A stretch of DNA of 64,000 nucleotides, taken from Verticillium longisporum. Taxonomy: Eukaryota > Ascomycota > Sordariomycetes > Glomerellales > Plectosphaerellaceae. The notes beneath the pieces were generated by a model. It saw nothing but the letters and a program-made list of their open reading frames with translations, searched no databases and was not told the DNA's origin. The position numbers and the translations under genes are program-made. Location: the NCBI GenBank assembly GCA_019188255.1, contig JAETXT010000007.1:806001-870000 (forward strand), written 5' to 3'. Below, in pieces: positions 1-9,949 of this stretch; position 1 is the stretch's first letter; every line of letters begins with the position of its first letter.

Positions 1-683
1 TAAATAATAAAGATATTATTAAATTAATTTATAATTACCCTAAACTTCTTATTAATTTTAAGCTTATTAATCTATTAATAGATACTTTTAATAATAATAA
101 TCCTATTTATTTATGCCTTTAAAACGCTTATTACCTAAACTATACCCTTATTAATTAATTATCCTCTTATATCTCGAAGAATATTAATATTATTATAGCC
201 TCTATCGTAAATAAGAAGGAGAATATTATTATTAAGAAGGAAGTAATAACTATAAAGAAGAAAGAGATAGAAGAGCGTAAAATAGCGGAGAAGGCTATTA
301 AACTTATAGCTATTAAGGAAAAGAAAGTAACCGATATTAAAGCTTATATCTATAAAGCTTAGGAGGAGCTCTATTATATTATTAATAATTCTAAAGCTCT
401 TAAGGAAGTATTAATAGCTCGAACTCTTACCCTTAAAGCTATTATTACTCTAAAAGGGTTAACTAAGCGCTCTATTCTAGCTCTAGCCCCTAGCTATTTA
501 GTAAAGAGAACTTAATTAATTCCTTAGAAGATTATATAAGTTATTAACGATAATAAAGAAAATAATAATAATAATAATAATAAGAGTATTAATAAATTAA
601 CTATTAAGGGTTTAATTAAAATAAATAATCTAGAATAATATTTCCTTTATTTAAATAAGGATAAAGGGGAGTTAATATCTTAA
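1..683 (+). pseudogene. Antisense reading frame of chromovirus G1 (3' part), function unknown
   Basis: This is the C-terminal part of a reading frame on the strand opposite to gag-pol, also seen in G2, G4 and G5. It reads as a Lys/Glu/Ala-rich, probably coiled-coil stretch (about 215-365), then a basic segment, then a run of Asn codons made of AAT triplets (about 559-583), and ends at TAA 681-683. In-frame stops are TAA/TAG, as expected from CAA/CAG after RIP. I do not recognise the protein family. The start lies outside the window. Confidence 0.5.
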
Positions 684-3116
684 TAATAATAGCTATAAAG
701 CATTATTATATTATTTAATTAATATATTAATAATATTATTAAAGCTTAATATTAGAATTCTACTTTTTATTTCTTTATTTTTCTTATATAATAATTTATT
801 AAGAATTATTTTAGGATTTTAGTTATTTATTTTATTATTTATATTTATACTTTTAATACTTTTAATACTTTTTTAAGGTTTATATTATATTTTCGAGGTA
901 GCTTTCGGGTTCTTAAGTATTATATTCTATTATCTATTTAGCCTATTTTACTAAATAGAACCTTTACCTTTAATCCTCTTTATAGGATATAATATCTTCG
1001 ATTTTCTATTTATCCTATTTATCCTCTAATATAAAGAAGTAAGCTAATTATTTAATATTAATTTAATAATTATATTATAATTCGAGCGAAGAGATAGAGA
1101 AGATATTATATATTCTAGAATAAATCTTAAAGAATATTATATAATAAGCTTATTTATTTATTTATTCTATAATCTAGACTTAGATATATTATAATATTAA
1201 CTTTTAATCTATTTTAAATTAGAAATTCTTAATAAAGAGCCCTATAATATCCCCGATATTAAAGGTTTTTAATATATACCTCTTATTATAATAGAAGGCT
1301 TAAATATATACTATATATTATTAATTTTCGTTAATTATTTAATAAATAATTATAATCTTCTTAATCCTTTCCTTTATATTTTAGACCTTTATATCCTTTC
1401 TTAGGGCTATATAAGTAATTATTCTAAGATAATACTTATATAAGGCTTTAAATAGTAAAACTCTAATAATACTATATATATTATTATTATATAAGAACTT
1501 TATTTCTTTTAAATAATATAGTTATTCTTTTAACGCTTAATCGTTAATATAATAAAAGTATCTTTTTAGTATTTAGTAGGTTCTCTCTATTTATTTATTT
1601 ATTTAAGGGTAATAGGTAATAGAGAAGTAATACTAAATCGCTCTCTCTTAATAGAATTCCTCCTAGAATTTACTCGTAAAGAGTTTATCTCTATCGCTTA
1701 TTATACCCTCTAGGCTCTTAAACCTATATTCTATTTCTTTATAGAGGATCGTATTTAAGCTAGTAGCTATTAATATCTTATATATAACTAAGAACTAAGT
1801 AATTTTTATAAATTAATCTATAATTATAAGGATAGAGTTATATTCTAGGCTATTATCCTTTAATATAGGGCTTAAGCTTATAATAAAGTCTAAAGATATT
1901 TCTTAGAAAGGATAAAACGGAAGTAATAATAATTATAGCTTCCTATATAATCTATATTAAAGTATTTATATCCTTTAATATATTAAGTATTTAGCGATAT
2001 AATAGTAGACGGTAATAGATATATTTTCTTAATAGAACTTCCTTATTAATAGCTTAAAGGTCTTATTTACCCCTATATATCCCGTTTAGGGGTTATTATA
2101 GTATTACTTAAATAGCTCCTTATAGAGCATTCCTTATATAAGGATAATTAATCGTCCCTTAAAAAAGAGGGTATTTTAATTATTTATAATATAACCTTCC
2201 CTTTTTCTAGCTTATTAATTTATATTCTCCTTCTAAAAAAGGTATCCTAGGTTAATAGCCTATAATCCTCGAACTAAGTCCTTAAATTCTAGGATAGAAA
2301 TAGGCCTTAATATTATATTATTCTTTATAAGCTCTTTTATAATAGAATATAGGATATATTAATCTAGAATAATAACCCTAAACTTTATTAATTCCTTAGA
2401 CCCTTTTCTAGTTTTTTAATAAATCGCTATTAACTTTCTAGCCTTAGCTTCTTAGCTTCGAGGTTAAAAAGAAGCTTTCTTCTTTATTTTATTTATTATA
2501 ATAATATAAATATATATTACCCTTTATTTAAAAAATAAAAGCCCTTTTTCCCTATAATTATAATATCTTCTTAATATAAGGATAAGCTTCTATTTTTATA
2601 ATATTACCTAAATAGCCTAGATATAAGCTCTATTTATAGTATCCTTTAGCTTTATCTTTATAATAATTTACTTAATATTTATAATTAAGTCTTCTATTAA
2701 TTATAGCTTTTTAGATAATATAAAGAATATATCGTTTATCGATACTTATTCCCCTATATAATCTAATCGTCTTAAGAGATTATTAGCTAGGTATATAATC
2801 CTAGGTTAATATTAAATTTCGAAATTAAAAGATAATAATTAATAAATTTATTATATAAGCCTTCCCTAAAGGTCTCTAGCTAAGGCCTGTATAATACCCT
2901 TAAGGGCTTAATAGTCGATTAATACTATAAAGACTTAACCCATACCTTCGAAGTAATAGCGCTAATATTCTAAATTTTCTATTATTATAAGTAATTCTTA
3001 TTATTTAATCCTTTATTACTATTCTATTAATAAAAGCTTTTATAAATAATAAACGATAAGTCTCTAGCTATTCTTATATTTTTAGCTAAGGATCCTTAAG
3101 ATAATATTATTTAATA

Positions 3117-3162
3117 ACGTAATCCACAAGCGAGTGGTTCACCCAAGCGAGTGGTTCACTTC
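3117..3162 (+). repeat. Left terminal inverted repeat of pogo copy 1
   Basis: 46-bp TIR matching the right end at 4930-4975 with one mismatch (A versus T at TIR position 30). It contains the 15-mer AAGCGAGTGGTTCAC twice in direct orientation (TIR positions 13-27 and 29-43). A repeated motif inside a TIR is the usual layout for transposase binding, which is an inference here. Confidence 0.95.
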
Positions 3163-3214
3163 GCCCGGGCCCACGACCTACACCTGAATTCTACAGATTC
3201 CACCTCCGCCCGCG

Positions 3215-4363
3215 ATGGAGACTCTTTCAAAAGAAGGTCAATTATTCCTTGCTATCCAAGCTATGGACAATGACCCGAACCTAAGCGCCCGGAGTGCTGC
3301 GAGGATCTACACCGTCCCCTTAACGACGCTCCTCCGACGCCAGAAGGGCAAACCCTCCCGACGCGAAAGCCCGCCCAATTCTGCCAAATTAACAGTACTA
3401 GAAGAGAAAACTATTGTCGAATATATCCTTGACCTAGATGCGCGATCTTACCCTCCCCGGTTGGGTGAGGTCGGAGATATGGCGAATCGCCTGCTTGCCG
3501 ACCGTGACGCGCCACGCGTCGGGAAGAACTGGGCCGCAAACTTCGTCAAACGGCAACCAGAGCTCCGGACGCGTTTCTTTCGCAAGTACGACTACAAGAG
3601 GGCCCAATGCGAAGATCCGGACGCGATAAACGCGTGGTTCCGCCTCGTGCATAACATGATCGCCAAGTACGGCATCCAAGAGGCTGACATGTACAACTTT
3701 GACGAGACCGGCTTCCAGATGGGCGTTATCGCCAACGGAATGGTCGTGACCAGTTCGGAAAGACGGTCCAATGTGAAGATGAGGCAGCCAGGCAACCGGG
3801 AATGGGTTACGGTGATCCAGGGCGTTGGCGCGTTGGGTTTCTCCGTCCCGCCGTTCATCGTGGTTTCGGGCAAGTACCACCTCTCGAGCTGGTACCAGGA
3901 CGACGCGATTTCTCGCGACTGGAGAATCGCAACATCTCCAAACGGCTGGACGACGAATGATATTGGTCTGGAATGGATTCGGCATTTTGACAGGCATACA
4001 AAGTCCCGTACTTCGGGCGGTTATCGCCTACTGATCCTGGATGGCCACGAAAGTCACCACTCGGTCGACTTCGAACTCTACTGCAAGGAGAACAACATCA
4101 TCACACTCTGTATGCCTCCTCATTCGTCACATCTACTCCAGCCTCTCGATGTTGGGTGTTTTGGCCCACTAAAGAAAGCATACGGTCGGCAAATCGAGGA
4201 TAGGATGAGGGCGGGTACAACGCACATCAGCAAAGAGGACTTCTTCCCGGCGTTTTCGGCTGCATTTCAGCAAGCAATGACAGAAAAAAACATCCAGGGA
4301 GGCTTTCGAGGAGCGGGGCTTGTCCCCATAACCCGGAAACAGTCCTGTCAAAGCTGGATGTGA
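3215..4363 (+). CDS. Fot1/pogo transposase, N-terminal and catalytic part (copy 1)
   Basis: 382 codons from the ATG that follows the 5' TIR and a short leader. The protein would bind the TIRs and catalyse cut-and-paste transposition into TA. Residues about 1-50 look like a pipsqueak-type helix-turn-helix, and about 55-130 like a CENP-B-type helix-turn-helix. The DDE domain has D163 (NFDETG), D276 (LILDGHES) and D312 (QPLDVG); the last two are 35 residues apart, the DD35D spacing of the Fot1 group. Up to about residue 371 (FRGAGLVP) it matches the expected family order. The frame then shifts at the C4 run 4324-4327 and reads 11 foreign residues to a stop. The family-like continuation (NPETVLSKLDV) is in the next frame. 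Repaired, the chain would be about 551 residues, close to Fot1. As written, the C-terminal part is lost. Confidence 0.9.
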   Translation: METLSKEGQLFLAIQAMDNDPNLSARSAARIYTVPLTTLLRRQKGKPSRRESPPNSAKLTVLEEKTIVEYILDLDARSYPPRLGEVGDMANRLLADRDAPRVGKNWAANFVKRQPELRTRFFRKYDYKRAQCEDPDAINAWFRLVHNMIAKYGIQEADMYNFDETGFQMGVIANGMVVTSSERRSNVKMRQPGNREWVTVIQGVGALGFSVPPFIVVSGKYHLSSWYQDDAISRDWRIATSPNGWTTNDIGLEWIRHFDRHTKSRTSGGYRLLILDGHESHHSVDFELYCKENNIITLCMPPHSSHLLQPLDVGCFGPLKKAYGRQIEDRMRAGTTHISKEDFFPAFSAAFQQAMTEKNIQGGFRGAGLVPITRKQSCQSWM

Positions 4364-4677
4364 GGTTGAGGACGACGACGCCTCCGGGGACGTCCCACGG
4401 GGAGCGTGATTCTTGGGTCTCTAAGACGCCCACTAACCTGCTCGAGGCAGGTTCCCAGACTGACTTCATCAAAGGGCGAATCTCACGCCACCAGGGAAGC
4501 TCCCCAACGTCAATTTTAGATGCTGTTGACTATCTTGCGAAGGGGACGCGGGGTGTTATGCACCAGATCGCTCTTTTGAAGTCAGAGGTTATGATCCTTC
4601 GAGAGGAAAATGCTACACTAAGCCGACGCCGGAGGGCCAAAAGCTACGTCTCCGGGAAGGAGGAAGCATGGCTGTAG
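4327..4677 (+). CDS. Out-of-frame C-terminal continuation of pogo transposase, part 1 (copy 1)
   Basis: This frame overlaps the end of the catalytic reading frame and continues the Fot1 protein with NPETVLSKLDV, followed by a Pro/Thr-rich linker and a segment that looks helical (LLKSEVMILREENATL), as in Fot1 C-termini. It has no family-like start of its own. It is reached from the catalytic frame by one missing base, or by a -1 frameshift at the CCCC run. It ends at TAG 4675-4677 because the A run at 4639-4642 has four A where copy 2 has five. Confidence 0.75.
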   Translation, partial: HNPETVLSKLDVRLRTTTPPGTSHGERDSWVSKTPTNLLEAGSQTDFIKGRISRHQGSSPTSILDAVDYLAKGTRGVMHQIALLKSEVMILREENATLSRRRRAKSYVSGKEEAWL

Positions 4678-4868
4678 GCGAGGGACAGGACAAGATTGCT
4701 CAGAAGGAAGTAGATATCCAGATAAAAGAGGAAACGCTGCAGAACCCGGGTCCCGCGTCGTGGTCCCAGCCGAAGAAACGATGCTGTAGCGTATGCGGGA
4801 AGACCGGCCACAACGCGAGAACTTGTCAGGTAGCTATCTCATCGTCTGCAAAAGACGAGGAGGAGTGA
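4668..4868 (+). CDS. C-terminal zinc-knuckle segment of pogo transposase (copy 1, frameshifted)
   Basis: 66 codons, the last part of the transposase chain. It contains one CCHC zinc knuckle, CSVCGKTGHNARTC (CX2CX4HX4C; residues 40-53 of this piece, bases 4785-4826), and an acidic tail ending EEE. In copy 2 the same segment is fused in frame with the preceding one, so the split here comes from a single-base difference in an A run. A zinc knuckle suggests nucleic-acid binding. Confidence 0.8.
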   Translation: MAVGEGQDKIAQKEVDIQIKEETLQNPGPASWSQPKKRCCSVCGKTGHNARTCQVAISSSAKDEEE

Positions 4869-4929
4869 TTTTAATTGATTTACGGCGTTTGGGTTGAGGT
4901 TTTCCTCGGAATGTTTGTCGGGTCGGGGT

Positions 4930-4975
4930 GAAGTGAACCACTCGCATGGGTGAACCACTCGCTTGTGGATTACGT
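4930..4975 (-). repeat. Right terminal inverted repeat of pogo copy 1
   Basis: Inverse of the left end, followed by the target TA at 4976-4977. It carries the two direct-repeat boxes, but the inner one has T instead of A at its first base. Confidence 0.95.
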
Positions 4976-5400
4976 TATATTAATCTCGACCCGACCTTTA
5001 AGTATATAATCCTAATATTATAAGATTATAATAATAATAAAGATAAACTTTAATACTTTAAACGCTTTTTATACTTTAAATAGCTATTTAAATAGTCCCT
5101 TCTTAACCTTTATAATACTTCCTTTTAATAATATTAATAAAAGTATTATTATCTTAGAATATCCTTTAATAAAGTATTAATAAAAATTAGTAAATTTTAG
5201 GAATATTTATATATCTTTAAAGGATTTAGGGGGTTATTAATTAATAATTATTTAGATATAATTTAAGTCTATAATTATATTTTCCTTAGAGATAATAAAC
5301 TTAAGGAATTCTATTTTATCTTAATAGAATAAGTATTTTAATTATTTTATAAAAAGTTTAAAATCTCGAAATCTCTTAAGAATTTATTAAAAATAGGCTA
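4976..5400 (-). mobile_element. G1 retrotransposon spacer between the two pogo elements
   Basis: 425 bp of RIPed G1 sequence from the reverse transcriptase/RNase H region, colinear with G2 about 22770-23194. It is bounded on both sides by the target TA dinucleotides of the flanking pogo copies. Nothing else is visible in it. Confidence 0.9.
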
Positions 5401-5446
5401 ACGTAATCCACAAGCGAGTGGTTCACCCATGCGAGTGGTTCACTTC
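5401..5446 (+). repeat. TIR of pogo copy 2 (3' end of the transposase gene side)
   Basis: 46-bp TIR with the A-to-T variant at position 30, identical to the right TIR of copy 1. Confidence 0.95.
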
Positions 5447-5507
5447 ACCCCGACCCGACAAACATTCCGAGGAAAACCTCAACCCAAACGCCGTAAATCA
5501 ATTAAAA

Positions 5508-6050
5508 TCACTCCTCCTCGTCTTTTGCAGACGATGAGATAGCTACCTGACAAGTTCTCGCGTTGTGGCCGGTCTTCCCGCATACGCTACAGCATCGTTT
5601 CTTCGGCTGGGACCACGACGCGGGACCCGGGTTCTGCAGCGTTTCCTCTTTTATCTGGATATCTACTTCCTTCTGAGCAATCTTGTCCTGTCCCTCGCCT
5701 ACAGCCATGCTTCCTCCTTCCCGGAGACGTAGCTTTTTGGCCCTCCGGCGTCGGCTTAGTGTAGCATTTTCCTCTCGAAGGATCATAACCTCTGACTTCA
5801 AAAGAGCGATCTGGTGCATAACACCCCGCGTCCCCTTCGCAAGATAGTCAACAGCATCTAAAATTGACGTTGGGGAGCTTCCCTGGTGGCGTGAGATTCG
5901 CCCTTTGATGAAGTCAGTCTGGGAACCTGCCTCGAGCAGGTTAGTGGGCGTCTTAGAGACCCAAGAATCACGCTCCCCGTGGGACGTCCCCGGAGGCGTC
6001 GTCGTCCTCAACCTCACATCCAGCTTTGACAGGACTGTTTCCGGGTTATG
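5508..6050 (-). CDS. C-terminal part of pogo transposase with zinc knuckle (copy 2)
   Basis: One open frame covers the Fot1 continuation (HNPETVLSKLDV), the Pro/Thr-rich linker, a helical segment, an Arg/Lys-rich stretch (RRRRAKKLRLR) and the CCHC knuckle CSVCGKTGHNARTC, ending in EEE. It has no credible start of its own; a GTG at 6017 is only the Val codon of LDV. The five-A run at 5734-5738 keeps the linker and knuckle in frame, unlike copy 1. It lies two bases out of phase with the catalytic frame: one from the A run at 6087-6092 and one from the C4 run that both copies share. Confidence 0.8.
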   Translation of the reverse strand, partial: HNPETVLSKLDVRLRTTTPPGTSHGERDSWVSKTPTNLLEAGSQTDFIKGRISRHQGSSPTSILDAVDYLAKGTRGVMHQIALLKSEVMILREENATLSRRRRAKKLRLREGGSMAVGEGQDKIAQKEVDIQIKEETLQNPGPASWSQPKKRCCSVCGKTGHNARTCQVAISSSAKDEEE

Positions 6051-7161
6051 GGGACAAGCCCCGCTCCTCGAAAGCCTCCCTGGATGTTTTTTCTGTCATT
6101 GCTTGCTGAAATGCAGCCGAAAACGCCGGGAAGAAGTCCTCTTTGCTGATGTGCGTTGTACCCGCCCTCATCCTATCCTCGATTTGCCGACCGTATGCTT
6201 TCTTTAGTGGGCCAAAACACCCAACATCGAGAGGCTGGAGTAGATGTGACGAATGAGGAGGCATACAGAGTGTGATGATGTTGTTCTCCTTGCAGTAGAG
6301 TTCGAAGTCGACCGAGTGGTGACTTTCGTGGCCATCCAGGATCAGTAGGCGATAACCGCCCGAAGTACGGGACTTTGTATGCCTGTCAAAATGCCGAATC
6401 CATTCCAGACCAATATCATTCGTCGTCCAGCCGTTTGGAGATGTTGCGATTCTCCAGTCGCGAGAAATCGCGTCGTCCTGGTACCAGCTCGAGAGGTGGT
6501 ACTTGCCCGAAACCACGATGAACGGCGGGACGGAGAAACCCAACGCGCCAACGCCCTGGATCACCGTAACCCATTCCCGGTTGCCTGGCTGCCTCATCTT
6601 CACATTGGACCGTCTTTCCGAACTGGTCACGACCATTCCGTTGGCGATAACGCCCATCTGGAAGCCGGTCTCGTCAAAGTTGTACATGTCAGCCTCTTGG
6701 ATGCCGTACTTGGCGATCATGTTATGCACGAGGCGGAACCACGCGTTTATCGCGTCCGGATCTTCGCATTGGGCCCTCTTGTAGTCGTACTTGCGAAAGA
6801 AACGCGTCCGGAGCTCTGGTTGCCGTTTGACGAAGTTTGCGGCCCAGTTCTTCCCGACGCGTGGCGCGTCACGGTCGGCAAGCAGGCGATTCGCCATATC
6901 TCCGACCTCACCCAACCGGGGAGGGTAAGATCGCGCATCTAGGTCAAGGATATATTCGACAATAGTTTTCTCTTCTAGTACTGTTAATTTGGCAGAATTG
7001 GGCGGGCTTTCGCGTCGGGAGGGTTTGCCCTTCTGGCGTCGGAGGAGCGTCGTTAAGGGGACGGTGTAGATCCTCGCAGCACTCCGGGCGCTTAGGTTCG
7101 GGTCATTGTCCATAGCTTGGATAGCAAGGAATAATTGACCTTCTTTTGAAAGAGTCTCCAT
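6046..7161 (-). CDS. Fot1/pogo transposase, N-terminal and catalytic part (copy 2)
   Basis: 371 codons, the same protein as in copy 1 through residue 358, including both helix-turn-helix regions and the catalytic residues D163, D276 and D312. The A run at 6087-6092 is one base shorter than in copy 1, so after MTEK the frame gives TSREAFEERGLSP and stops instead of the family-like NIQGGFRGAGLVP. Copy 1 keeps the expected residues here, so the shorter run is the derived state or a sequence error. The catalytic core is intact, but the C-terminal part is detached. Confidence 0.9.
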   Translation of the reverse strand: METLSKEGQLFLAIQAMDNDPNLSARSAARIYTVPLTTLLRRQKGKPSRRESPPNSAKLTVLEEKTIVEYILDLDARSYPPRLGEVGDMANRLLADRDAPRVGKNWAANFVKRQPELRTRFFRKYDYKRAQCEDPDAINAWFRLVHNMIAKYGIQEADMYNFDETGFQMGVIANGMVVTSSERRSNVKMRQPGNREWVTVIQGVGALGFSVPPFIVVSGKYHLSSWYQDDAISRDWRIATSPNGWTTNDIGLEWIRHFDRHTKSRTSGGYRLLILDGHESHHSVDFELYCKENNIITLCMPPHSSHLLQPLDVGCFGPLKKAYGRQIEDRMRAGTTHISKEDFFPAFSAAFQQAMTEKTSREAFEERGLSP

Positions 7162-7213
7162 CGCGGGCGGAGGTGGAATCTGTAGAATTCAGGTGTAGGT
7201 CGTGGGCCCGGGC

Positions 7214-7259
7214 GAAGTGAACCACTCGCTTGGGTGAACCACTCGCTTGTGGATTACGT
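7214..7259 (-). repeat. TIR of pogo copy 2 (5' end of the transposase gene side)
   Basis: 46-bp TIR identical to the left TIR of copy 1, with both 15-mer boxes perfect. It is followed by the target TA at 7260-7261. Confidence 0.95.
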
Positions 7260-9738
7260 TATATATTCCTCCCTTATTCTCGAATAAATTAAGATATTAT
7301 TTAGATAAATAATATAGAAATCGTTTAAAAATTTAATAAAAATTTAGTAAATATATATTTAGAATATAATAAAAGTATTTATAAGCTCGAATAATATTAT
7401 AATATATTTATAATATTTATATTAAGTTTAGAATATAATTTTCTATTAATTACTCTCTTTAATACGAATCTAGTAATAAATATCTTAGATATTTATTTTA
7501 GAGAAGTACTTTATTTTAATTAAATAATCTAAAAGTTTATTTATTAGAAAGAATAGGTATTAATTCTTTATAATAATTATATTTAAACCCCGATAATCGA
7601 TATATAAGCGTAAACTCCTATCCTTCTTTAATATAAATAATATTAGAGCTTTTATAGGATTAATAGATTTCTTAATTCTCTTTATAGCCTCCCTTTCTAT
7701 TATATAGTAATAAAGCTCTTCTAGCTACTTCTAGGATAATAAATAAATTAGCTTATAAAGAGGTTCGGCCCTTTCTTTTAAGTCTATTAAATACTCTATA
7801 TCTTTTAATATTAATAGTTCTTTCGCTAAATATTTAGAGAATATATCTTTAAATTCTATAAATTCTAAAAAGAGCGCTTTAATTTATTTATTATTAAGAG
7901 AAGGCTTATTAATAATAGGAATTATTATATTAAGTATTATAACTATTACCTAAATAATATAAGCGATATAGGCCTTAGCTTTATCTTCGATTATTATCTT
8001 TATAAACTCCTTAAGGTCTATATTAAATATATAGCCTTAAATAAAGGATTAAGTAATAATATCTATTCAAATATTTTCCTTATTTATATTATTATTAAAT
8101 AGAAGGATATACTTTAATCCTTTAAATCGTTCTATATATATAAATAATTAATATAATAATCGGGGTCGATTTTATATATTTAATAAATAGAATAAAAAAG
8201 TAAATAATTTATAATTATTTATTATCTATTTATCGAATATTTATAATTTAGGAGCTTCTATACTTTCTATTTCTTATAGCTTTAATAGCTAAATAAGGGT
8301 AAGATTAATAATATCTATAATAATATTAATATCTAAGTTAATAGAGAATTTAATTTCTTTATTTTATTATATAATAATTATTAATATTTTTATAGTTTTC
8401 TTAATATTTATTTTTAATATAATATTCTTTAGGTCGGAATTTATATTAAATCGTTTTCCGAGAATTCTATTATCTAGATACCCTTAAACTTAAATAATTA
8501 GATATTAGTAATTATAGCCTTTAGCTTTTATAGTTTAGGCTAAATATAGTTCTATACTTAATATTTTAGTTTATTATAATAGAAGTATATATTAGATAGT
8601 ATTATAAGGGTAGTATTTTAATTACTTAATAGTATTCTTATAGGGTAGGGGTTTAGGTTTCTCGCTTACCTTAGCGTAATACCTCTATTATAATAGGAGG
8701 AACGACTTCGCTTTATTAATAATTAATCCTATAAAACTTTACTCTTCGAGGCCCTATAGCTAGGGGTAGTATTATAGGGTTCGCCCTAAGCTAATTAAGA
8801 ATAAATTCGCTTCTTACTTTCCTATTATTTATTCTACGATTTATTAATATCCTATATTTATTAAGCCTTATATATAATTATCTTAATATCCTCGATAAGA
8901 ATATAGTATTTTATTAATTTATCCTTTATAAAATAAAGGAATTATTAGAAATACTTAAAAATATATTCTTTATTATAATCTATATTTTCGCTAAATAATT
9001 AATAAATATTCTCTTAATAATTAAAGAAAATAAAAGGGGAGATATCTTTATTTCCTCGGAAATAGAATAAATATAATTATTCTTAATAAGCTAAGTTTTA
9101 TAAGTCTTTTAATAAATATTCCTATTTTATAAAGCTTTAGAAATCTTCTTAATAGATATTCGTATTATCTTTATTAAAATCCTTTCTATAAATCGCTTCG
9201 AGGTTCTAGGTATAATTTCGCTATATTATTTATAAAATATAAATAAGTTTTATTATTAATTATTCTATAATTTAGGCTATATTTATATTAAATTAGAAAG
9301 CGTTTCTAGCTTTAATTATAATAAGCTAATTATCGATTTAAGTAATAATAATATCCTCTTTAAATATTTTATAATTATAAATAAATAGTTTATTATAGTT
9401 CTTCGTAATAGGGATATATTTAGTAAAACGTTAAATTAAGAGGTTATTCTTATATCTCTATTTATAGAATTTATAGATTAGGGCTTAAAGGATTTATATT
9501 TATAGTTTAGCTTAGGTTATTTATTCGTTAATATTTCGATAATAATTCTTTAAAGAAGATCCTAATTTAAGTATAATCTTCCTATTATAGCTACCCCTTA
9601 ATAATTCTAATAATATTCTTATTAATTTATCTTTAGAGTAATATCTATTATAATAAGCGATTCGTTTTTAAGTTCTAATACGCTTTAATTAATCTATTAC
9701 TCGGCTTAATCTAATTATAAATTATAGAAGTTAAAGAA

Positions 9739-9935
9739 TATAAAGGTATTAAGCTAAAGGCCTAGATTAAGGAAAATAATTAGATTAGCGAATAATCGGT
9801 AAGCTATTATATTAACTTTAATTTATCGAGGCTATTAAGTATAGCCTCGACTTCTCCTTTTAAACTAGGGCTTATCGCTAAAATATCTACGATAATATAA
9901 ATAGGGGTTAGGTTCCTAACGTCTAACTCCTTATA
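9739..9935 (-). repeat. 5' LTR of G1
   Basis: 197-bp G-family LTR in minus orientation (on the plus strand it begins TATAAAGGTATT and ends CTCCTTATA, from TG...CA before RIP). It is next to the gag side of G1. The five bases after it are TAATT; the other target duplication is outside the window. Confidence 0.9.
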
Positions 9936-9949
9936 TAATTATATCTAAG

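Larger units (their letters stand above)
3117..4975 (+). mobile_element. Fot1/pogo DNA transposon, copy 1 (un-RIPed)
   Basis: A 1859-bp element with normal GC inside RIPed sequence. The two ends are 46-bp inverted repeats with one mismatch, beginning ACGTAATCCAC. It is flanked by TA (3115-3116 and 4976-4977). The empty site is preserved in sister retrotransposons (G2 near 22770, G4 near 52020): removing the element and one TA gives the same uninterrupted sequence. It carries a Fot1-type transposase gene. Copy 2 (5401-7259) has the same length in the opposite orientation. Confidence 0.97.
5401..7259 (-). mobile_element. Fot1/pogo DNA transposon, copy 2 (un-RIPed, inverted)
   Basis: 1859 bp, near-identical to copy 1 and in the opposite orientation, so the two transposase genes converge. 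TIRs are at 5401-5446 and 7214-7259, with target TA at 5399-5400 and 7260-7261. The intact target is seen in G2 at about 23190-23200 and in G4 near 52446. Differences I noticed from copy 1 are an A run of 6 instead of 7 (6087-6092) and one of 5 instead of 4 (5734-5738). These cancel, which gives equal length. Confidence 0.97.
690..9738 (-). pseudogene. gag-pol remnant of chromovirus G1
   Basis: Reading on the minus strand from 9738: a gag-like region next to the 5' LTR, then protease, reverse transcriptase (YLDD box 7296-7307, flanked by a DFxxxYLDDILIYS-like stretch), RNase H, integrase (core in about 1590-1760, where the PQTDGQTER-like block lies) and a chromodomain-like tail in about 900-1030. 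Every domain is broken by RIP-type stops, and both pogo elements sit in the reverse transcriptase/RNase H region. Domain order follows copy G5, the most complete copy. It cannot encode a working polyprotein. Confidence 0.75.
1..9935 (-). mobile_element. Ty3/Gypsy chromovirus copy G1 (RIP-degenerate; cut by window edge)
   Basis: Minus-strand LTR retrotransposon of family G. Its 5' LTR is 9739-9935. Position 1 corresponds to about 19658 of copy G2, so roughly 1.4 kb of its 3' end lies outside the window. The element is split into 1-3116, 4976-5400 and 7260-9935 by two pogo insertions. Joining these pieces at the TA dinucleotides restores the order seen in G2. CpA and TpG are almost absent, TpA is saturated and CpG remains, which indicates RIP. 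The reverse transcriptase YLDD box is recognisable on the minus strand at 7296-7307. No intact reading frame survives. Confidence 0.9.

Noticed and set aside
559..583. AAT microsatellite as an independent feature
   Set aside because: It is the Asn-codon run of the antisense frame and occurs at the same place in other G copies.
3434..3997. 187-codon frame on the minus strand inside pogo copy 1 (and 6379-6942 in copy 2)
   Set aside because: It lies antisense to the transposase catalytic domain, has an Arg/Val/His-rich composition typical of a shadow frame and no independent motif.
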